The notes beneath the pieces are model-generated. The model was not told the DNA's origin, made no database searches, and saw nothing but the letters and a program-made list of their open reading frames with translations. The position numbers and the translations under genes were made by a program. This document shows, piece by piece, positions 12,461 to 20,532 of a stretch of 25,375 nucleotides of DNA; within the stretch, counting starts at the first letter, position 1, and each line of letters opens with the position of its first letter. The DNA lies in IMG/VR virus record IMGVR_UViG_3300022841_000063, positions 1-25,375 of that record; one strand, 5' to 3'. This stretch comes from a virus.

Positions 12461-13192
12461 TTAATTTAGTCCTTTGAATATCTTGTTTGTTACTTTACTT
12501 GCCGCATTTGTTGATGCGGCACCAGTTGCTGTGATTCCTACTTTGCCCTTATCAGCGGATTCCATATATTGACCCTGCCATGATTTGTATGTAAACTCTA
12601 CAGTGAACTGACTGATTTCATTCTGCGATGCATCCGTAAATGTTTCGTATACAATCGACTTAGGAAATGCACGATCAAGTAACCAATGATAGTTTGCTGA
12701 ACCGCTTGTTCCTGCGTCAACATCTATATCAAGATTGAGAGAGATAGGACCAAGATTAATATCTTTGCTGACATTGAATAGAGGTGTAGTGAATCCTTTT
12801 TGAAGTTGATAGATGTGTAGAGGAAAGCAATATGAGTCTGCATATCCAGCAACGTATCTTCCTTCGCCCGCATCACCAACACGCATAATAATTCTATCCA
12901 TCCACTCTTCGAAGTATCTTCGTGTGCCCTGATCATTCATTACTCTGAATGTCATACTGACTTCTGGATTCATGAACCCGTATGCCACTTGCTGTATATC
13001 AGCGCCAATCTCTCGTGCAACAGTACTGATCTGTCGTGAGGGAAGTGTAACACTTGTACACATAAACGACATATCTTTGGGCGATTGGGATGACATACGA
13101 GGCAAAAGAACGTGATACAAGTTGGGTCTTGCCGCACCTCCTTTAGCACCAAACACACTTTTAAATTCGTCTACACTACCTGGTCTAAACAT
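12461..13192 (-). CDS. T4 gp19-family tail tube protein (possibly gp54-like tube initiator)
   Basis: A 243-residue protein with the tail-tube pattern: RPNLYHVLLP, SFMCTSVTLPSRQIST, MTFRVMNDQGTRRYFEEWMD (residues 79-98 region) and INLGPISLNLDID, then QFTVEFTYKSWQGQY. The 'V-T-F-x-x-x-N-D-x-x-x-R-x-x-F-x-x-W-M' block is diagnostic of the gp19 family. T4 gp19 (tube) has 163 residues and the related baseplate tube initiator gp54 has 320; this lies between, and its position among baseplate genes argues for gp54 or a second tube-like subunit. The start codon overlaps the upstream stop (ATG 13192 / TGA), so it is coupled to the preceding gene. It is followed by IscU after 2 bases. Confidence 0.75.
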   Translation of the reverse strand: MFRPGSVDEFKSVFGAKGGAARPNLYHVLLPRMSSQSPKDMSFMCTSVTLPSRQISTVAREIGADIQQVAYGFMNPEVSMTFRVMNDQGTRRYFEEWMDRIIMRVGDAGEGRYVAGYADSYCFPLHIYQLQKGFTTPLFNVSKDINLGPISLNLDIDVDAGTSGSANYHWLLDRAFPKSIVYETFTDASQNEISQFTVEFTYKSWQGQYMESADKGKVGITATGAASTNAASKVTNKIFKGLN

Positions 13193-13791
13193 TAGATCAT
13201 ACTCCGTGAATCTTTATATACTTGACCCTTGTTGCCCTGGAATTGTGCCGTGGGTAAGAAAGTCGCGATCTCCCATTCAGGTGGTGGCACGTATGCCATA
13301 CGACCTTCAATCTGAGATGTTAAGTAATGCTTGAAACAAGGTTTAAAGAATCTCATCTTCGCACTTCTCTGAAGCATAGAATATTTAGTCTGAAACTTTG
13401 TGGTTTCATCGAATGCTTTATTGTTTGTGACCTTCATTAACTCATCAAGAAATCTTGCTCTTAATGCAATAGGTAAGTAATGAAGATTCAAACCATAGAA
13501 CCCGCCCTTTGCAGGACCAACAATGATTACCAGAGGAAACGCATCCCAGTATGGAAGTGTTGCTCTGTTCTTAGCATCATAGAAGTACATGTACATGTCT
13601 CCAATGCCGCTCTTCTGCTTCGCAACATTAGGACCTCGCTGTTCTAGTTCTTCTTCGCGCATTAATGCCCGCCGATTAAGACCGCGCATATTCTGCACCT
13701 TGCGTCTAAACCAGTTCTGCGATTCTTTAGTGCGAGGAGTAATGCCTGCACGAAACGCTTCTGCTTCTACTTTTTTAAATATTTCGCTCAT
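13192..13791 (-). CDS. Conserved T4-like virion/assembly protein
   Basis: A 199-residue basic protein. It contains GDMYMYFYDAKNRATLPYWD then FPLVIIVGPAKGGFYGLN and LHYLPIALRARFLDELM, and ends with EGRMAYVPPPEWEIATFLP and a GQVYKDSR tail. I recall the 'L-P-Y-(W/Y)-D-x-F-P-L-V-x-x-x-x-x-x-x-G-G-F-x-G-L-N-x-H-Y-L-P' block from a conserved protein of marine T4-like phages that lies beside gp4, and some relatives are labelled as DNA end protector gp2; I cannot confirm that label from the sequence. N-terminal Arg/Lys richness (RRKVQNMRGLNRRALMR) would suit nucleic acid contact. Between gp4 and a tail tube gene, it is most likely a virion or assembly component. Confidence 0.7.
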   Translation of the reverse strand: MSEIFKKVEAEAFRAGITPRTKESQNWFRRKVQNMRGLNRRALMREEELEQRGPNVAKQKSGIGDMYMYFYDAKNRATLPYWDAFPLVIIVGPAKGGFYGLNLHYLPIALRARFLDELMKVTNNKAFDETTKFQTKYSMLQRSAKMRFFKPCFKHYLTSQIEGRMAYVPPPEWEIATFLPTAQFQGNKGQVYKDSRSMI

Positions 13792-13795
13792 AGTT

Positions 13796-14314
13796 CTATT
13801 TAGTCTTTTTCCTAGAGTATGGTTTCATTTTCTTTAAAGGTTTAATACTTTTCTTTGGAGTTGCTTTCTGAGTAGACTTAGGCATAATACCCATTGCAGT
13901 CAATTCATTCTCAGTCCATATCACAAAGTCCCAACCATTATCCTTAGCATACGATGCTGCCGCTTTCCATTTGTTTTGATTCTTTATGTAAGTCAAACCT
14001 TCATTGATGTATCTCTTTGTCTTACGTGAACCTGTAGGAGGTGACAGTTCTTTGTGTGGTTTGATTTCAACCAGAACAGTCTTGCCGGTACTCTTGTATG
14101 TCAACTTCAAGTCCATGAAGTATCGATGATATCGCATATCAACCTCATACAGATAAGGTATGACAGTCTCTTCGCTTGACCAGTACTTAATATCGGTGTT
14201 ATCATCTGCCCACATGAATGCATACTTCTCCCATAGAGAACGATAAACGACTTTATTGTAATCGCCTTTGTACTTTTCGGGGTTTTTAACTTTATATCTT
14301 CCAGAATACGCCAT
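13796..14314 (-). CDS. 4: gp4 head completion protein (nuclease-like)
   Basis: A 172-residue protein, clearly T4 gp4: both begin M-A-Y-S-G-(K/R), share N-x-x-K-Y-(K/R)-G-D and Y-R-S-x-W-E-K, (E)-x-x-V-I-P-Y, R-Y-F-M-D, and (V/I)-E-I-K-P, and have the later KWKAA-(A/Q)-S block. The acidic/lysine set Glu48/49, Asp68, Glu83 and Lys85 has the layout of a PD-(D/E)XK-type nuclease site, in line with proposals that gp4 trims DNA at head completion. The C terminus is a basic Lys-rich tail (KKSIKPLKKMKPYSRKK). The start is ATG 14314, since gp4 homologues begin MAYSG and the longer frame upstream crosses the promoter region and the divergent gene. First gene of the - strand late cluster. Confidence 0.93.
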   Translation of the reverse strand: MAYSGRYKVKNPEKYKGDYNKVVYRSLWEKYAFMWADDNTDIKYWSSEETVIPYLYEVDMRYHRYFMDLKLTYKSTGKTVLVEIKPHKELSPPTGSRKTKRYINEGLTYIKNQNKWKAAASYAKDNGWDFVIWTENELTAMGIMPKSTQKATPKKSIKPLKKMKPYSRKKTK

Positions 14315-14319
14315 AATTA

Positions 14320-14327
14320 TACTTATA
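14320..14327 (-). promoter_or_regulatory. Possible late promoter, TATAAGTA
   Basis: TATAAGTA on the - strand, one mismatch to the T4 late consensus and overlapping the + strand TATAAATA by four bases. Its start site would fall at about the gp4 ATG, which would make a leaderless message, so a promoter farther upstream (for example the TAAATA-like element opposite 14348-14356) is at least as likely. Confidence 0.3.
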
Positions 14328-14331
14328 AATA
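14324..14331 (+). promoter_or_regulatory. T4-type late promoter TATAAATA
   Basis: Exact match to the T4 late -10 element, about 34 bases before the gp48 ATG, with AGGA (14355-14358) as ribosome site in between. It would be read by RNA polymerase carrying the phage late sigma (gp55, not in the window), with gp33 as co-factor, and drives the operon 14365-22747. Confidence 0.8.
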
Positions 14332-14364
14332 ACCTTAAAGAAACTCTATTTAGTAGGAAATAAA

Positions 14365-15597
14365 ATGGCAAGTCGAGGACAACAGAGACAGGCGCAAAAG
14401 CAAGCGGCAGCGGCAGCGGCAAATGTACAAGCGGCAGAGATTGCTAAGTCGCAGAACATACCTGATCCTACTAGTAGTAACTTTAGATTCTACGAAAGTG
14501 GTGCGCCTGCTGCGGAGTCAAAGACGAAAGTCATTTATGAAGAAGTTGCTAATGTCGCTGACATAGCAGAAAATCCTTCTATGTTCGAAGAGGACAAGTC
14601 GCGCAGGTTTAAATACCCACTGTCAATGCCTACGAGCGGCAAAGGATATCCTGGCACTATTCTATTCACTGCTATAAAAATAGACGGTATCGATCTTTCT
14701 AAAGAGATGAAAGGTTTGTATAACAGACTTACCCGCAAACCTGTTCTTGACTCCGAAGTTTCTGAATCAGAACAAGATATGACTCCAGCACAACTTCAAG
14801 AGCAAAGAAATAATCTTTCTGGATTATCTAATCAACTTCAATCATACGAGAATACGCAATCCGGCGAAGATGTAGGTAGTGTTCTACTACCTCTGCAACG
14901 TGACTTACGTTTCTCTGATAACGTAGTATACGAGAGTCCTGCTATTGGCGCACTAGGTGCTGGATTATCAGGTGCAATTGGTGGTAAAAATCCATTCGAA
15001 GGTGCTACTAAAGGAGACGGTTCATTCAGTACTGCTGCCTCTGCACTTGCCGCACAAGCAGTCGCAAAAGCATCGGGCGCTGGAGTCGGCGCGCTGATTG
15101 GTAAATTAGCAGGCGGTGCTTTAGGCGGTGCTGTACTTGGCGCCGGAGCAACAGAGGGTCTGGGTGATGCTGTCAAGAATGCAACACGTATTGCTTCTGC
15201 ACCTAATCAAAGAACTTTGTTCAAAGAAGTTCAGATTCGACAGTTTGCGTTTGCATTTAAATTGATTGCTAACAGCGCCGCAGAAGCGGAAGAGATTAAG
15301 AGCATCGTCAAGTTCTTTAGACAAGAGTTGTATCCTGAGATGTTAACTTTTGGTGACAACAAAATTCCTATTGCATATAAGTTTCCTAATGTCTTTTCTA
15401 TTGATGTTAAGAATCAGTTGGGCGGTAATGCTGCCTCAAAAATACAAAGATGTTATCTACGAGATGTTCAGACATCATACAATGCCACCGGTAATGGACT
15501 TCTACAAGATGGCAATTTCATCGAAGTAGATATAGCGTTATCGTTTCAAGAAGTTAAAGCACTTGATAAACTTATGGTCGCAAGAGAGGACTTTTAA
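14365..15597 (+). CDS. 48: gp48-like baseplate tail-tube junction protein
   Basis: A 410-residue protein. N terminus Gln/Ala-rich; a FKYPLSMPTSGKGYPGTILF strand block follows (residues about 85-104), then a Gly/Ala-rich hydrophobic middle (about 190-280) and a C-terminal domain with FKEVQIRQFAFAFKLIA, then EAEEIKSIVKFFRQELYPEM and a final DIALSFQEVKAL. The C-terminal block ('R-x-F-x-F-x-F-x-L-x-x-x-(S/N)-x-x-E-A-x-x-(I/V)-x-x-I-(I/V)-x-F-F') is that of T4 gp48/tail-cap proteins, which join the baseplate hub to the tail tube. The GlyAla-rich middle insertion is not in T4 gp48 as I recall. First gene behind the TATAAATA promoter and coupled to gp53 (TAATG). Confidence 0.75.
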   Translation: MASRGQQRQAQKQAAAAAANVQAAEIAKSQNIPDPTSSNFRFYESGAPAAESKTKVIYEEVANVADIAENPSMFEEDKSRRFKYPLSMPTSGKGYPGTILFTAIKIDGIDLSKEMKGLYNRLTRKPVLDSEVSESEQDMTPAQLQEQRNNLSGLSNQLQSYENTQSGEDVGSVLLPLQRDLRFSDNVVYESPAIGALGAGLSGAIGGKNPFEGATKGDGSFSTAASALAAQAVAKASGAGVGALIGKLAGGALGGAVLGAGATEGLGDAVKNATRIASAPNQRTLFKEVQIRQFAFAFKLIANSAAEAEEIKSIVKFFRQELYPEMLTFGDNKIPIAYKFPNVFSIDVKNQLGGNAASKIQRCYLRDVQTSYNATGNGLLQDGNFIEVDIALSFQEVKALDKLMVAREDF

Positions 15598-16394
15598 TGT
15601 CAAACTATTTTGAAAACTTTCCTAAGAATCTCTACAGTTTCGGTGATGCTGAAGATCCTGTTTTATTTCAAAGACTGAGTAAGTTCGTCGATCTAATTGA
15701 TCAAGTCAAAGATGATGTTGGAGCATATTTAGAATATGAGATTCTTGAAGGAGATAGACCTGACACCTTAGCATATCGTCTTTACGGTAAGAGCGAATAC
15801 GAATGGACATTCTTCTTAATGAATGAGCGACTGCGCGAGTCCGGTTGGCCGATGCGTCTGCAGGATGTATATGATTTCGCACAAAAAAAGGCATACACTA
15901 ACTACACTTGTAAAATCGATGTTACTCCTGATTCTGCACAAGTTACGCTATGGGGCACTGAAGCAATTGCAGAGCGAATGATTCTTTCAAATCTTGCTTC
16001 TATTTACACCGTTGGTCAAGACGTTATTGTTGGTCAACAGAAAGGTGTGGTCACTGGAAAGAATCTAGCAGTCGCCGAGATAACAGTGAGAATTGATAGC
16101 GCGGCCGCAAGTCCTGAGATTCCTTTGAATCAAAACTTTCTTTCGTACGGAGATGGTGCAAGTAATGCACTTACTCTAGTAAGCACTAAGTATGAGTATG
16201 AAGGAACACATCACTATTTGGACTCTGATGGTTTAGAGTATGACTTCTATTATGAGACTCGGGTGACTACAGTACCTGTCACCAATCTTGAGTATATGAT
16301 TGCACAGAATCAAGACTCTCGAAAGATACGAGTTATCAAGAAACAATTCATTGATAAGATTGTGGGCGAACATAAACGTCTGACATCGAGATAA
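15597..16394 (+). CDS. 53: gp53 baseplate wedge protein
   Basis: A 265-residue protein. The N-terminal half matches T4 gp53: MSNYFENFPKNLYSF, then LEYEILEGDRPDTLAYRLYG and SEYEWTFFLMNERLRESGWP (residues about 58-89). The 'G-D-R-P-(D/E)-x-(L/I)-A-x-x-(L/Y)-Y-G-x-x-x-x-x-W-x-(F/I)-x-(L/M)-x-N' arrangement is typical of gp53/LysM-like wedge proteins. T4 gp53 has 196 residues; the extra length is in a beta-rich segment at about 105-200. It is a wedge subunit binding gp6/gp25 at the inner baseplate. Start overlaps the gp48 stop; the following gene begins 3 bases after its stop. Confidence 0.85.
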   Translation: MSNYFENFPKNLYSFGDAEDPVLFQRLSKFVDLIDQVKDDVGAYLEYEILEGDRPDTLAYRLYGKSEYEWTFFLMNERLRESGWPMRLQDVYDFAQKKAYTNYTCKIDVTPDSAQVTLWGTEAIAERMILSNLASIYTVGQDVIVGQQKGVVTGKNLAVAEITVRIDSAAASPEIPLNQNFLSYGDGASNALTLVSTKYEYEGTHHYLDSDGLEYDFYYETRVTTVPVTNLEYMIAQNQDSRKIRVIKKQFIDKIVGEHKRLTSR

Positions 16395-16397
16395 CAT

Positions 16398-17753
16398 ATG
16401 GCAGATAATCAATCACAGTATAGTATTCTTGAAGCGGCAGTAATATCTTCGACATCCTCTGGTGAAGATAGTTCAATTGACATCAAGAGTAATGTTATAG
16501 AACTACAATTCTTCGAGCATATCGATGAACCCTTTATAGACGCAAGCATTGTGTTTATTGACGATATGGGTTTAAAGGAGGCGCTAGGTGTTCAAGGCAC
16601 AGAGCGTATTCGTATTGTTGTGGGCGATGCAGAGCATCCCGAAGAACCTTCTATTATTAAATACTTCTACTTCGCCAGCATAGTAGAGTCAAAACGATTG
16701 AACGAAAGAAGTGAAATGCTATCGGTCGATTTAGTCGAAGAGCATGTATATGTTGATGCCGTTAAACAATTCAGTAGATCATACACTGCCAACTTAGAAG
16801 ACATCATAGAGAATATATGTAATCGCGATTTAGGCAAAAGTGTAGATAGACATCTATTCACAGGATCAGTGCAGGGTGAACGAAAGATCATTGTTCCCTA
16901 TATGAGTCCTATTGCCGCCATACAATGGTTAAAGATTAGAGCAACGACGAAGATTGGTGCACCTATCTATCTCTATTCAAGTTTATATCAAGACGGTTTA
17001 GTCATGTCTGACTTGGATAATCTTTTGGGCGAAGATGTTATCAACGAAGATATGCCATTCAGATACTCAAAGGCACTTCAAGCGAGCGATGATCCACGAC
17101 GCAACTTATATGAAATCATCGAGTTTAGAGAAACCGATGGTTCGAACTCTCTTGCATTATACGAAGAGGGTTCTATCGGTTCACTCTATTCTAATCTGGA
17201 TGCGGGAACAGGCAACTCAGTTGATGATCATGTAACAGTACGTGACATCATCGACGAGTTCTATACTAATGGACTATTATCAATAGAATCGATTCAATCA
17301 GTCTATGATCCAACTTTAAAGATAGACGGTAAGTTGTCAGATGAATACAACTCACTGCACATACATCAAGTGACCTCCTCAGGAACTTACAATCAGTTTC
17401 TTAGTTATCACGACGAAGCAACTTTACTTGACGGCAATAGCGATATAGTCGAATCAAGATTGAAGGTTAAGAACAAGATCATACGTTCTATTATGAAAAA
17501 GAATATGATTGACATAGGCATGAACGGAACATTCTTTTTCAGTGGATCAGTTAGCGTTGGAAATAAAGTTAGACTTCTTTTCTTGAGCAGTGACGTTGGT
17601 GGCGATGAAAAAGATTTTGCAGAACAGATAGATATGAGAAAGTCAGGAGACTATTTCATCATAGCAATAAATCATAAACTAACGAGCGAGAAGAATATCA
17701 CTCAACTTAGATTATCGAAACTTGGCGAACTACCGGATGACTTTAAGTTATGA
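16398..17753 (+). CDS. gp27-like baseplate hub protein
   Basis: A 451-residue protein. The N-terminal part has IKSNVIELQFFEHIDEPFID, then FYFASIVESKRLNERSEMLS and a VDLVEEHVYVDAVKQFSRSY block, followed by ENICNRDLG: the layout of the tube-like domains in gp27 / gpD-type hubs ('E-x-I-(D/E)-x-P-(F/Y)', 'S-E-x-L-x-L-x-(L/F)-V-x-x'). The C terminus ends with SGDYFIIAINHKLTSEKNIT then LRLSKLG, the 'G-x-Y-x-I-x-x-x-x-H-x-x' strand of tail hub domains. It would form the trimeric hub below the tail tube and carry the spike complex encoded directly downstream. The 3' end overlaps the OB-fold gene (ATGA). Assignment by pattern and order. Confidence 0.7.
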   Translation: MADNQSQYSILEAAVISSTSSGEDSSIDIKSNVIELQFFEHIDEPFIDASIVFIDDMGLKEALGVQGTERIRIVVGDAEHPEEPSIIKYFYFASIVESKRLNERSEMLSVDLVEEHVYVDAVKQFSRSYTANLEDIIENICNRDLGKSVDRHLFTGSVQGERKIIVPYMSPIAAIQWLKIRATTKIGAPIYLYSSLYQDGLVMSDLDNLLGEDVINEDMPFRYSKALQASDDPRRNLYEIIEFRETDGSNSLALYEEGSIGSLYSNLDAGTGNSVDDHVTVRDIIDEFYTNGLLSIESIQSVYDPTLKIDGKLSDEYNSLHIHQVTSSGTYNQFLSYHDEATLLDGNSDIVESRLKVKNKIIRSIMKKNMIDIGMNGTFFFSGSVSVGNKVRLLFLSSDVGGDEKDFAEQIDMRKSGDYFIIAINHKLTSEKNITQLRLSKLGELPDDFKL

Positions 17754-18631
17754 ATACTCTAGTACCCATTCAGAAAGACTTTTACGGTGATGATCATCGT
17801 TGGTTCTTTGGCACTGTAGTCAATGCACATCCACCTGCTGGTCTTGAAGGCAGAGTTAAAGTGCGAATCAATGGCGTACATAGTCCTAGCACTGGTGATA
17901 TTCCTGAGAAAGATTTACCTTGGGCACAGATACTCATACCGACTACTGAAGGCGGTGCATCGGGTATAGGACGTATTCCTCAGATTGTACAGGGTGCATT
18001 TGTGTTCGGTATGTTCATGGATGGTACTACTTCTCAGTTGCCGCTCATTCTTGGATCATTATCTCGTGTTGAATATCCCTCTGCTGTACAGACCGGCAGA
18101 AGAAACCCAGACGAGAATGCTGTTGACTACACTAAGCGAAGACTACAGAACGTAGTAACACAACAGTTTAAAGATGACAAGTTAGATAAAGCGAGAATAC
18201 CTTTACGTAGACAACAGAGCATGAAGTTCTTTATTGACAATGGTTACGATATCATGCATGCCGCAGCAATTACAGGCGCGCTTCAAGGACAGTCTCAGTT
18301 TGAAATATATGACGAAAGTTTCCTAGATGCATTTCTCACTCCTAAATTAGGCATTGCTGGTTGGAAAAAGGTTAGATCCTTGGGCAGTCGTTATAACAAT
18401 CTACTAAAGTTTGCGGCACAGTTCTCACCCAACTCTGACTGGAAGTCTTTCTCTCTCCAACTACAGTTTGTGTTGTATGAATTAAGGACATCTTTCAGTC
18501 AAGAGAATAGTCGTTTGATAGCAACATCTAATATTAAGGATGCGAGTGAAGTAATGAACAGATATTATCTAAAGAATACTGGTGTGAGTAATAGACTCGC
18601 TCAACAAGCATACGATGAGGTAATATCATAA
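17750..18631 (+). CDS. 5: gp5-type OB-fold protein with degenerate tail-lysozyme-like domain
   Basis: A 293-residue protein. Residues about 16-108 form a gp5/VgrG-type OB domain (RWFFGTVVNAHPPAGLEGRV, KVRINGVHSP, and then PLILGSLSRVEYP). Residues about 150-290 look like the phage tail lysozyme fold: SMKFFIDNGYDIMHAAAI then TGALQGQSQFEIYD, GIAGWKKVRSLGSRYNNLL (191-209), and SLQLQFVLYELRTSF. In active relatives the first block reads 'G-N-(I/L)-x-x-E-S-G-(F/L)', so the catalytic Glu is Gln171 here. This is what would be the N-terminal half of T4 gp5; the needle half is two genes downstream. It overlaps the hub gene at the 5' end and the amidase gene at the 3' end. The domain is probably structural or inactive. 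Confidence 0.75.
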   Translation: MNTLVPIQKDFYGDDHRWFFGTVVNAHPPAGLEGRVKVRINGVHSPSTGDIPEKDLPWAQILIPTTEGGASGIGRIPQIVQGAFVFGMFMDGTTSQLPLILGSLSRVEYPSAVQTGRRNPDENAVDYTKRRLQNVVTQQFKDDKLDKARIPLRRQQSMKFFIDNGYDIMHAAAITGALQGQSQFEIYDESFLDAFLTPKLGIAGWKKVRSLGSRYNNLLKFAAQFSPNSDWKSFSLQLQFVLYELRTSFSQENSRLIATSNIKDASEVMNRYYLKNTGVSNRLAQQAYDEVIS

Positions 18632-20532
18632 TGGGTACTAATAGTGATATCCTCAGAGAGAAGTTAGATAACGCTCAGAAGGCAGTTGACACAACACAGT
18701 TAACTAAGTCTGGACAAGATGCTGTCGAAAACTTAAAGAATCAAGTTGAAACGACTACAGGACAGATAGCAGGTCAAGTAGAAGGTGGTATTCAATCACT
18801 GTCATCTAAAGTTGATAAGTTTCAAGACAAGTTAAACACAACAACTGTCGAAGGTCTAGTTGATGATGGTATCGCAAGTCTCGACGGAATGGCAACTGAT
18901 GCGGTTAATAGTCTTGTCTCTGGTTTCATTGGAAAGTTTGGATCATCAGTTAAAGTAACATTCAGTGAACCAGATTCTTCGGGTATGGTATATCCTCTTC
19001 TATCATCTTTAGTGCCTCAAGGTGGTGTAGATCCAACTGCGGCATCTATACTTCAATTGATCACTGGTCTGGGAGTAGGTCCTGGTAGTCTACAGAAACT
19101 AGTTGCAGAAGGAAGTCCTGCAGGTCTTATTGGTGCGAGCAAATCAGTTGTTGGTAAGTTAGGTGCTTTTGATGGTGCTGCCGCGATTGCGAGTCTAACA
19201 GAAATCGCGGTCAACTCAGTCACAGATACACTCAAAAATGTTACGAATGGTGCTTTAAGTCAAGTTGTTGATGCAGGTTCTAATGTTCTTAATAGTGTCA
19301 ACAAGAATCTATCGTTTCCAAGTGGTTGGGATTCGAACGGTGAAGCGACTGCATACACTACTGTTACAGGAGCAATGGAAAATAACGACAGTGCATTCAA
19401 TCGTTCTATGGCAGATTTGACTGGTTCGATAACAGATTTAAGAGCGACAGTGACTAGCGCACAAGATATCAAATCTAATAAAGCAGGCGAAATATCTGAT
19501 CTAGCAAATCTAACTGGCAAAGACGGCAAGACTGTTCAAGCAGATGTTGATAAAGGCGCTGAATATCGATCACTGTACGACAAGAAAGGCAGCGAGTATC
19601 GAACCATGGTCAAGTCAAAGATTGCTAATGACTCTAAGCGTGGTGTTATTCAAGGACTCAATCAAGAAACCTTGAAGAATATCAATAAAGAGTTCTTCGA
19701 CTTCACCTTTCCCCGAACAGTTTCAAGAGAAGATATTATTGATATTGTTGATTTGTGTCAGGGAGATGCTGCCGAGTTTTCTCAGGCGGTAAGAAAGATG
19801 TTTGATATAACTAAGAAAGACTACAACGTGATTAAAACTTTCTTGAAGACTATCGATACTACAATCTTTGATGCTACTAAACCATTACTAGAAGATCAAG
19901 TGTTTGGTGAACCTTATGTTATTGGATCATACAAAACATCGTGGAATGACGGTGAAGGCGATCCTGCATTCCCGTACATATCATCACTAGAAGAACTACA
20001 TGCGGATATCAAAAACGTAAGTCGTGAGGTAACAGAGGTTGTTGTTCATTGGACAGAGACTCACACGAACAAGAATATCGGGTCCGAAGAGATTAATAAA
20101 TATCACATTGCCGCTGGTCTAAACGGTATTGGTTATCATTATGTTATCAGAAGAGATGGTTCACTTCAACGAGGTCGACCAGTCAATCTCGAAGGACAAC
20201 ATTCTCCGGGTAACAATCATGACGAGCGAAGTATAGGAATAGTATTTGTTGGTGGTATTAACGTGCCAAGTGAAACCCCCAATAGTGAAAACTTTCTATC
20301 TGCTCAGTCATTGACTAGAAGTCAAGTTAATACCTTCGATCACTTCTGTCGCGCAACATATAGTGTTATGCCTGGCGCACAGATTATTGGACATAGTAAT
20401 ATTGACGAAGACGAGTTTGATCCTGGGTTTGATGTTATCAGTTATGTACGAGCAAACTTTGGTAAGAAGAGTAAGTTTAAAACCCCGCTTACTCAGCAAC
20501 CATTTACAATAGATGAGATATTAACGAAATGA
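18631..20532 (+). CDS. Baseplate-associated N-acetylmuramoyl-L-alanine amidase
   Basis: A 633-residue protein. The first ~90 residues are coiled-coil-like (heptads rich in L, V, K, Q), followed by a Gly/Ala/Ser-rich region to about 260 and a linker with FTFPRTVSREDIIDIVDLCQ. The C-terminal third is an Amidase_2 (T7 lysozyme/AmpD-like) domain: EVVVHWTETHT (His473), GIGYHYVIRRDGSLQRGRPV, SIGIVFVGG, GHSNIDEDEFDPGFD (His588, Asp597). The two His and the Asp give the Zn ligands; the Lys/Thr two residues before the Asp is Glu595. It would cut the MurNAc-L-Ala bond during cell entry. Placed between the OB-fold and needle proteins, it looks like the puncturing enzyme of the spike, taking over from the degenerate lysozyme domain of its neighbour. 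Confidence 0.8.
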   Translation: MGTNSDILREKLDNAQKAVDTTQLTKSGQDAVENLKNQVETTTGQIAGQVEGGIQSLSSKVDKFQDKLNTTTVEGLVDDGIASLDGMATDAVNSLVSGFIGKFGSSVKVTFSEPDSSGMVYPLLSSLVPQGGVDPTAASILQLITGLGVGPGSLQKLVAEGSPAGLIGASKSVVGKLGAFDGAAAIASLTEIAVNSVTDTLKNVTNGALSQVVDAGSNVLNSVNKNLSFPSGWDSNGEATAYTTVTGAMENNDSAFNRSMADLTGSITDLRATVTSAQDIKSNKAGEISDLANLTGKDGKTVQADVDKGAEYRSLYDKKGSEYRTMVKSKIANDSKRGVIQGLNQETLKNINKEFFDFTFPRTVSREDIIDIVDLCQGDAAEFSQAVRKMFDITKKDYNVIKTFLKTIDTTIFDATKPLLEDQVFGEPYVIGSYKTSWNDGEGDPAFPYISSLEELHADIKNVSREVTEVVVHWTETHTNKNIGSEEINKYHIAAGLNGIGYHYVIRRDGSLQRGRPVNLEGQHSPGNNHDERSIGIVFVGGINVPSETPNSENFLSAQSLTRSQVNTFDHFCRATYSVMPGAQIIGHSNIDEDEFDPGFDVISYVRANFGKKSKFKTPLTQQPFTIDEILTK

